Origin: DAINBT01 sp036732785
GTDB taxonomy: Bacteria > Planctomycetota > Phycisphaerae > Sedimentisphaerales > SM23-30
Length of the DNA: 20,668 nt
Assembly: GCA_964537505.1 (NCBI GenBank)
Contig: CAZICK010000069.1
Location: 1 to 20,668 of the forward strand
Reading direction: 5' to 3'
Shown: positions 17,800 through 20,668 of the stretch, in pieces
How the letters are laid out: each line of letters starts with the position of its first letter
How positions within the stretch are numbered: position 1 is the first letter of the stretch
Notes under the pieces: generated by a model
The model's input: the letters and a program-made list of their open reading frames with translations, nothing else
Database searches by the model: none
Told to the model about the DNA's origin: nothing
Translations under genes and position numbers: made by a program

Positions 17800-17891
17800 A
17801 CAAAAAACCGCTGACTGCTCAGCAAATTCTTTTCTTGATTTACGGTTCTGTTATCGAAATCACATAAAAATCTATTTTCGTATAACAAGCC

Positions 17892-18153
17892 GGGTGCATG
17901 TCACGTTTGTAGGTAGATTTCTCATGCAGCCAGTGGTTTTCCGGCCCTGATGTCGCTTAGTCAAATCATCCAAATCTTTCGACAATTAATATCTCACCAG
18001 CCAGAGATGATTTCTGGCTACAAGCCACTTTCAATTCGTCCAGTATTTTGGTATCCATGATAATGCCCTCCATGGCAAATGGGTTTTTTGTCAAATTTAC
18101 CTATTTTGCCATCCCGGAGGGCAAATTTCTACCTACAAACGCGACATACACCC
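17892..18153. mobile_element. 262-bp MITE-like element with 26-bp terminal inverted repeats
   Basis: The terminal arms 17892-17917 and 18128-18153 are inverted repeats matching at 24 of 26 positions (common core CGTTTGTAGGTAGA). Inside are AGCCAGA/TCTGGCT (17999-18005 with 18013-18019) and a long hairpin, GCCCTCCATGGCAAA (18065-18079) against 18105-18122, with only a 3-nt bulge. No transposase is encoded, and no target-site duplication is obvious. It lies between the rnpB promoter and the tRNA/23S promoter. A non-autonomous transposable element is the simplest reading; a structured RNA is an alternative. Confidence 0.65.
17966..18058 (-). CDS. Possible 30-residue small protein inside the MITE-like element
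   Basis: The ATG at 18058-18056 is preceded by GGAGG (18071-18067) with an 8-nt spacer, an excellent Shine-Dalgarno. The ORF encodes 30 residues and ends in TGA. It begins MDTKILDELKVACSQKSS, continues LAGEILIVERFG, and has balanced protein-like composition. Just past the stop another frame stays open for about 36 codons, so a frameshifted longer ancestor is possible. No family is recognised. The GGAGG is also part of the internal hairpin arm, so translation could be controlled by folding. Chance is not excluded at this length. Confidence 0.3.
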   Translation of the reverse strand: MDTKILDELKVACSQKSSLAGEILIVERFG

Positions 18154-18371
18154 CCACACTATGGGCCGCCCCAAAAATAGAAAATTATTCCAACTATTCC
18201 TGCCAAAAATATTTTATGGAACCCCTTAAGCTGTAATTAGTATTTTAGTGAACCTCTATTTATCGCGGGTTCGTATTTTCTTAACTGGTTGTCAAATAAG
18301 GACTTGCTTTTTGTGAGAAAGGGCAAAAAAAATAACAAATCAGTCAATTTAAGATTTTACCAAAATAGCTA
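18154..18371. other. AT-rich gene-free stretch upstream of the 23S operon promoter
   Basis: No gene is seen. The stretch becomes strongly AT-rich towards 18371, which could act as an UP element for a strong promoter. A single AAATAAGGACTTGC (18294-18307) resembles the core of the array at 436-690 (12 of 14 positions) and may be chance. Confidence 0.4.
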
Positions 18372-18404
18372 TTGACGCTAAGGTGTTTTGTCTGATATTA
18401 TAAT
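18372..18404 (+). promoter_or_regulatory. Promoter of the tRNA-Ile/tRNA-Ala/23S operon
   Basis: TTGACG (18372-18377) is followed after 18 bp by TATTAT (18396-18401), overlapping TATAAT (18399-18404). It lies downstream of an AT-rich tract and about 215 bp before tRNA-Ile. Its position shows that this 23S transcript can start without a 16S gene. Confidence 0.6.
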
Positions 18405-18617
18405 ATATGTTGCGGATTAGTATGGCTTTAGAGCCTGGCAGACGGTGAATTTATTTTTTTTTATTTTTTTTGTATTTGTGGTTGACGATCAGTATTAATG
18501 GTGATATATTGCTCGGCTCGCTGAGATGTAAGCAACTATTTGTTGGGCTGCTTGAAGGTGAGCGTGGCCCGAAAAGCGGTAGAAGTCAGAGATGAATTGT
18601 CGTGGCCGGCCGCTCTT

Positions 18618-18690
18618 GGGCTCATAGCTCAGTTGGTAGAGCGCACCGCTGATAACGGTGAGGTCGATGGTTCGAATCCATCTGGGCCCA
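18618..18690 (+). tRNA. tRNA-Ile (GAT anticodon)
   Basis: 73 nt. The acceptor stem is GGGCTCA/TGGGCCC with one G-T wobble, the D arm TAGCTCAGTTGGTAGAGC, the anticodon arm CCGCTGATAACGG (anticodon GAT), and the T arm GATGGTTCGAATCCATC. The discriminator is A, followed by TTT, so CCA must be added after transcription. It is the usual first tRNA of a bacterial 16S-23S spacer, but no 16S precedes it here. Confidence 0.96.
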
Positions 18691-18904
18691 TTTGAGCGAT
18701 GGTGTGAGCAACCGCGTTGGTGCTTTTTACCAATAGTCTGAAAGGGCTTCGGTCCTATGATTGTGCCGTTGTTGGCAATGCGAAAAATCAAGTGGCTAGG
18801 TTTTGTTGTTTTGGTTGTTGCCATCTTGGCGTGGTTTGTTGACTGGATAAAAAACAAGATTGGTTGAAAGTTATTGGCAGGAGCAGGACCGTCGAACCGG
18901 TGAA

Positions 18905-18977
18905 GGGGCCGTAGCTCAGTTGGGAGAGCGACTGGTTTGCAACCAGTAGGTCGTCGGTTCGATTCCGATCGGCTCCA
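18905..18977 (+). tRNA. tRNA-Ala (TGC anticodon)
   Basis: 73 nt. The acceptor is GGGGCCG/CGGCTCC, the anticodon arm ACTGGTTTGCAACCAGT (anticodon TGC), and the T arm GTCGGTTCGATTCCGAT. The G·U at the third acceptor pair (G3·U70) is the identity element for alanyl-tRNA synthetase. No CCA is encoded. It lies 214 bp after tRNA-Ile and 215 bp before 23S. Confidence 0.96.
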
Positions 18978-19027
18978 TTGATTGTTGAATATAATAGTTG
19001 CCGTTAGTTATCGGCGGCTAAGATATA

Positions 19028-19040
19028 GCTCTTTGACAAA
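19028..19040 (+). promoter_or_regulatory. boxA-like antitermination site
   Basis: GCTCTTTGACAAA closely resembles the rRNA boxA element (TGCTCTTTAACA), which loads the Nus antitermination complex. Its place between the last tRNA and 23S matches the spacer boxA of other rRNA operons. Confidence 0.65.
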
Positions 19041-19073
19041 TGAATATGAGTAAGTGCGAATCTTGCTAGATTG

Positions 19074-19133
19074 CCAGATGCTTTTTTGTCGAAGCATTTG
19101 GTACAATATGCCGCTTCGCTTTGAAGCGGCGTA
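19074..19133 (+). other. Two leader hairpins before 23S rRNA
   Basis: CCAGATGCTT (19074-19083) pairs with AAGCATTTGG (19092-19101), 10 pairs with one G-U. TATGCCGCTTC (19107-19117) pairs with GAAGCGGCGTA (19123-19133), 11 pairs with one wobble. They sit between boxA and the mature 5' end and may be RNase III or other processing structures. The usual 5'-3' processing stem cannot be tested because the 3' end of 23S is outside the window. Confidence 0.6.
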
Positions 19134-19789
19134 CGAGAACACAAGAGCGTTTTTGGTAGTTTTTTGACCCATTGTCAGCTAAAAAATAATGTGGTCAAGC
19201 TACTAAGGGTGCATGGTGGATGTCTTGGTGTCAAGAGGCGATGAAGGACGTGGTAGGCTGCGATAAGCCCGGGGCAGGTGTCAAACGACCGCTAATCCCG
19301 GGATCTCCGAATGGGGCAACCCGGCGTTACTGGGCAACCAGATAGCGCCACGGGCGGCTGAATGTATAGGCCGTCCCGAGCCAACGTGGTGAAGTGAAAC
19401 ATCTGAGTAACCACAGGAAAGGAAATCAACCGAGACTCCGTAAGTAGCGGCGAGCGAAAGCGGACCAGCCCAAACCGACCTTCGGGTCGGGGTTGTGGAA
19501 GCAGAGAGGAGTTACAAAGGTTAGGCTAGCAGAAGTGTCTGGAAAGTCACGCTACAGAAGGTGATAGCCCCGTATGTTAAAGCCGAAACCCTCCGTTACC
19601 ATCTGCTCTCCGGAGTAGCACGGAGCTCGTGGAACTCTGTGTGAAGCTAGGGGGTCCACCCTCTAAGGCTAAGTACTACTTGACAACCGATAGTGAACCA
19701 GTATGGCGACTGAACGATGAAAAGTACCCCTACTAGGGGAGTGAAAAGTATCTGAAACCATGTACCTACAAGCAGTGGGAGACCTATAT

Positions 19790-19857
19790 CCAGCACTTAT
19801 TTTTGCTCAGAAGAAGCGGACTGAAAGTCTGATTGGCTGGGTAAAAATAAGTGCTGG
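19790..19857 (+). mobile_element. 23S helix-25 intervening sequence (family copy 2)
   Basis: After AAGCAGTGGGAG, where E. coli has a short helix-25 hairpin, this gene has a 68-nt palindromic insert. CCAGCACTTATTTTT (19790-19804) pairs with AAAAATAAGTGCTGG (19843-19857), 15 perfect pairs, and after three mismatches CAG pairs with CTG. The loop contains GCGGACT and GTCT. Helix 25 is a known site of intervening sequences in other bacteria, where RNase III cuts them out and leaves fragmented 23S rRNA. Confidence 0.85.
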
Positions 19858-20368
19858 GGATGGTTGACCATGTGCCTTTTGCATAATGAACCGGCGAGTT
19901 ACCGTTTGTGGCAAGGTTAAGCTGTTAAGCAGCGAAGCCGTAGCGAAAGCGAGTCTGAATAGGGCGTACAGTCGCAGGTGGTATACGCGAAACCATGTGA
20001 TCTACCCATGGCTAGGTTGAAAGGGATGTAAAAATCCCTGGAGGACCGAACTCATTAACGTTGAAAAGTTATGGGATGAGCTGTGGGGAGGAGTAAAAGT
20101 CTAATCAAACATGGAGATATCTCGTACTCGGCGAAATAGCTTTAGGGCTAGCCTCAGGTCACTACGTGATGGGGGTAGAGCTACTGAATGGGATTGGGGG
20201 GCTACCCGCCTACCCACCCCAACCAAACTCCGAATACCATTACGACTATCCTGGGAGTCAGACTACGGGGGATAATCTTCGTGGTCAAAAGGGAAACAGC
20301 CCGGATCGCCAGCTAAGGTCCCTAAATTCTGCTAAGTTACTAAGGAAGTTGGGTTACAAAAACAGCCA

Positions 20369-20418
<50 letters not shown>

Positions 20419-20482
20419 TGGTCGAGTGATCCAGTGCCAATAATGAACGGGAATAAGCAGAACACCGAAGCTGCGGATTGCT

Positions 20483-20551
20483 CCGCACTAATTTCCGCCC
20501 AGCGGACTTCCCTCGTCTTGAGGTTTGTTGTCTGGGTGAAAATTAGTGCGG
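20483..20551 (+). mobile_element. 23S helix-45 intervening sequence (family copy 3)
   Basis: After ACCGAAGCTGCGG the tip of helix 45 is replaced by a 69-nt insert. CCGCACTAATTT (20483-20494) pairs with AAATTAGTGCGG (20540-20551), 12 perfect pairs; the stem continues with CCCAG/CTGGG, and the loop holds CCTC/GAGG. It shares GCGGACT, GTCT, CTGGGT and AAAAT.AGTGC with the helix-25 copy. The differences in the arms (T-A to A-T, and loss of one pair) are compensatory. Confidence 0.85.
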
Positions 20552-20668
20552 GGTAGTGGTAGCCGAGCGTAGTTGTCAGCACAGAAGCGGTACGGTAACG
20601 AGCCGTGGAGCGGCAACTAGTGATTATGCCGGTATGAGTAACGATAAAGCAGGTGAAAATCCTGCTCG

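Noticed and set aside
17810..17823. Terminator on the minus strand (GCTGA/TCAGC then GG and six T)
   Set aside because: The stem is 5 bp, it lies in the -35 zone of rnpB, and no gene upstream on that strand needs a terminator.
18048..18236. 62-codon ORF (+) crossing the right end of the MITE-like element
   Set aside because: No good ribosome-binding site, and it runs from the element's hairpin into flanking AT-rich DNA.

Overview
This 20.7 kb window looks like chromosomal DNA of a free-living Gram-negative bacterium, probably a planctomycete (Phycisphaerae-like). The grounds are a moderate-GC housekeeping set, a tripartite efflux pump that needs an outer membrane, tRNAs without an encoded CCA, and a 23S rRNA gene preceded by tRNA-Ile and tRNA-Ala but not by a 16S gene. 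The lineage is an inference; no search could be run.

Layout. 1-788 has no convincing gene. It holds pyrimidine-rich degenerate simple repeats, an array of about seven units with a 33-bp period (436-690), a 34-bp hairpin element inserted into one unit, and a likely 3' remnant of a group II intron (about 692-766). 789-2150 (-) encodes a secreted protein with two SH3-like domains. 2328-3515 (+) encodes a rhomboid protease with a long helical/TPR-like C-terminus. 3542-10420 is a minus-strand block read aroA, aroC, rfbA, rfbB, rfbD, fumC: the last steps to chorismate, then dTDP-glucose to dTDP-rhamnose synthesis (no rfbC in view), then fumarase. 10687-17292 (+) is a tightly coupled operon: TetR-type regulator, TolC-like outer-membrane lipoprotein, HlyD-type adaptor and RND transporter, with a palindrome over the candidate promoter.

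17376-20668 is an RNA region. It holds RNase P RNA (-), a 262-bp element with 26-bp terminal inverted repeats and a possible 30-codon ORF, then a promoter, tRNA-Ile(GAT), tRNA-Ala(TGC), a boxA-like site, two leader hairpins and the first ~1.48 kb of 23S rRNA.

The most interesting observation is that one family of palindromic hairpin elements appears three times inside structural RNA genes within about 3.1 kb: in J2/4 of RNase P RNA, and in helix 25 and helix 45 of 23S rRNA, the two classical sites of intervening sequences. The copies share arm sequences (GCACTWATTT / AAAWTWAGTGC, W = A or T) and an internal CGGAC. The two 23S copies also share GCGGACT and CTGGGT and differ by compensatory changes, so they look like one mobile or spreading family that tolerates structured RNA hosts. 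Other points: AroC has Tyr where the conserved catalytic His of GESHG is expected, and the 23S gene appears to be transcribed without 16S.
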